Below, one piece after another: positions 13,586 to 14,542 of a stretch of 14,542 nucleotides of DNA. Origin of the DNA: Acidaminococcus fermentans_A. Lineage in GTDB: Bacteria; Bacillota; Negativicutes; Acidaminococcales; Acidaminococcaceae. The position numbers were made by a program, and so were the translations under genes. The number at the start of each line of letters is the position of its first letter. Positions within the stretch are counted from its first letter, which is position 1. The notes beneath the pieces are model-generated. The model made no database searches, was not told the origin of the DNA, and worked only from the letters and a program-made list of their open reading frames with translations. Where the stretch lies: positions 1 through 14,542 of the forward strand of contig NZ_JBQOUY010000039.1 of assembly GCF_052216985.1 (NCBI RefSeq). Direction: 5' to 3'.

Positions 13586-14467
13586 TTAAAATGCAGGGAA
13601 AATGGACATAACCCAGAAAATATAACCAATACTTAAAATCAAGGAGATAAGCCAGCCTTGTTTTAGTAAGGATTTTTGATCGTATCCACCAGCTGACATG
13701 GCCATGGGAATGGCAGGCGTGGCCATAGGGGTCATAATAGATGCCATGGAACCAGAAAAAACCAGCAGGATTGGCCCAATAGGATTGGCACCGATTGCTT
13801 GACAAGTCATAATAGCAATAGGAATGAAGATGCCATATACGGCTTTGTTTAGCATTAGTTGAGTAAAGATGAACGCGATGAGAAAAAAAGCACTACCAAT
13901 GAGATAGCCATTGTGGGAACCGGCTAGCAAAACGGAAATGGTTTTGCCTACGATGGTACCAGCACCAGTGTGTGTTAGAGCGGTGGCCATGCCTAGACAT
14001 CCTACATAAATGCTGGAAGCGGAAACAGGGATGGCATTTATGGCTTCTTTTTCAGTCAAGGTACCGCAGAGAATCATTAATAGGGCGCCAGCAAATGTAA
14101 TTTTCCAGTTGTCGATGCCGTGGAACTGCTTGGTTATGAGAAACAAGATTACGCCGAAGAAAATCACAACGCCGCAGATTTCTGAAAAAGGACTAAGAGC
14201 TTTTTTCTTTTCTTTTTGAGACATGGTGATGTCAGCATGTATGATGGGTTTATCCGGTGCATTTTTGTATCCGTAAAAATAGGCCCAGAGCAGTGTTACA
14301 ATGGCTAGAGGCAACCGTGCACACATAAAGTCGATGGGCGACAGAGCATAGTCCGTAATACCGTATCCTTCCAAATACCCATTGAACATGCCAGCATCGG
14401 TAATGGCAGCACTCAAGGTAACGTCCATATAATGGTGTAAAAAGATAATTTCATAAAAATGAGCCAT
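13586..14467 (-). CDS. SLC13/DASS-type anion permease, apparently lacking the N-terminal half
   Basis: A 293-aa membrane protein with about seven hydrophobic segments. GSMASIMTPMATPAIPMAMSAGG near the C-terminus is the second-repeat substrate/cation motif of SLC13/DASS (ArsB/NhaD-like) carriers, which normally have 400-500 residues and an equivalent motif in the first half; none is seen here. The start is set at the ATG at 14467 because AAGGA lies seven bases upstream. The frame stays open to the window end, but that extension is not membrane-like and would overlap the divergent gene's ribosome binding site and start. Its partner is the sugar-acid dehydratase downstream, so the expected substrate is an organic or sugar acid. 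It may be a remnant, a half-size carrier, or a gene whose first part lies beyond the window. Confidence 0.7.
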   Translation of the reverse strand: MAHFYEIIFLHHYMDVTLSAAITDAGMFNGYLEGYGITDYALSPIDFMCARLPLAIVTLLWAYFYGYKNAPDKPIIHADITMSQKEKKKALSPFSEICGVVIFFGVILFLITKQFHGIDNWKITFAGALLMILCGTLTEKEAINAIPVSASSIYVGCLGMATALTHTGAGTIVGKTISVLLAGSHNGYLIGSAFFLIAFIFTQLMLNKAVYGIFIPIAIMTCQAIGANPIGPILLVFSGSMASIMTPMATPAIPMAMSAGGYDQKSLLKQGWLISLILSIGYIFWVMSIFPAF

Positions 14468-14475
14468 ATGCTCAT
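14459..14475. promoter_or_regulatory. Palindromic operator candidate in divergent region
   Basis: A perfect inverted repeat ATGAGC-CATAT-GCTCAT (6-bp arms, 5-bp spacer) covers the permease start codon and lies where the -35 of the divergent plus-strand promoter would be. Size and place suit a dimeric repressor of the GntR or LacI kind controlling both directions. Confidence 0.4.
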
Positions 14476-14483
14476 CCTTTAGG

Positions 14484-14489
14484 TATAAT
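14484..14489 (+). promoter_or_regulatory. -10 element of a divergent plus-strand promoter
   Basis: A perfect TATAAT about 45 bases before a plus-strand start codon. The -35 is poor and overlaps the palindrome at 14459-14475, which suggests that an activator or repressor sets its activity. Confidence 0.45.
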
Positions 14490-14533
14490 GTAAATCGACC
14501 AAAACCCACATAATACCGAGGGAGGAAAAACAA

Positions 14534-14542
14534 ATGGCTCAA
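14534..14542 (+). CDS. Start of a divergent gene cut by the window edge
   Basis: GGGAGG (14519-14524) lies nine bases before ATG GCT CAA (Met-Ala-Gln), where the window ends. With the TATAAT upstream this is a plausible gene start. Nothing can be said of the product from three codons; position suggests a regulator or another enzyme of the sugar-acid cassette. Confidence 0.5.

Overview
The window looks like chromosomal DNA from an anaerobic gut-type Firmicute. Codon use, strong GGAGG-type ribosome binding sites, several TTG starts, flavodoxin/ferredoxin and hydroxy-acid dehydratase genes, and the style of the intergenic hairpins fit the Negativicutes (Acidaminococcus-like). That placement is inference from gene content and style; no rRNA or other phylogenetic marker is present.

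Layout, left to right. Positions 1-190 hold an unresolved left edge with a heptamer-repeat hairpin and a strong terminator. A LysR-type regulator (minus) is divergent from a three-gene plus-strand operon: UxaA-type SAF subunit, UxaA-type large subunit, and a DAACS-family dicarboxylate symporter. This reads as uptake plus dehydration (or sulfo-lyase cleavage) of a hydroxy-dicarboxylate-like acid. A bidirectional terminator separates it from a secreted LolA-like/DUF6612-like protein (minus). Next come a small nitroreductase (plus) and a convergent flavodoxin-plus-ferredoxin (EFR1-type) protein (minus). A second plus-strand operon encodes a phosphinothricin-type GNAT acetyltransferase, a classical SDR and an AEC-family permease. 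After it lies a repeat-rich intergenic region with two arrays of a 7-bp repeat in inverted orientation between two long hairpins. Then, on the minus strand, come a membrane-anchored alpha/beta hydrolase and a siroheme nitrite/sulfite reductase with its own promoter and terminator.

Positions 11908-12427 form a gene-free 520-bp stretch. Within it sits a GC-rich, heavily self-complementary island of about 200 bp flanked by a 9-bp direct repeat and surrounded by very AT-rich DNA; this is the best candidate for something undescribed. The right end (12428-14542) is clearly more AT-rich than the rest and carries an enolase-superfamily acid-sugar dehydratase behind an apparently N-terminally shortened SLC13/DASS-type permease. 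These are divergent from a plus-strand gene whose first codons (MAQ) lie at the window edge.

The two ends therefore carry analogous but unrelated 'acid dehydratase plus anion permease' cassettes. The middle is redox and detoxification housekeeping. No CRISPR array, tRNA, rRNA, transposase or phage gene was recognised. The most unusual signals are the CYCGNGA heptad arrays tied to terminator hairpins, the structured island at 12082-12291, and the substitution of two canonical acidic residues in the DAACS symporter.
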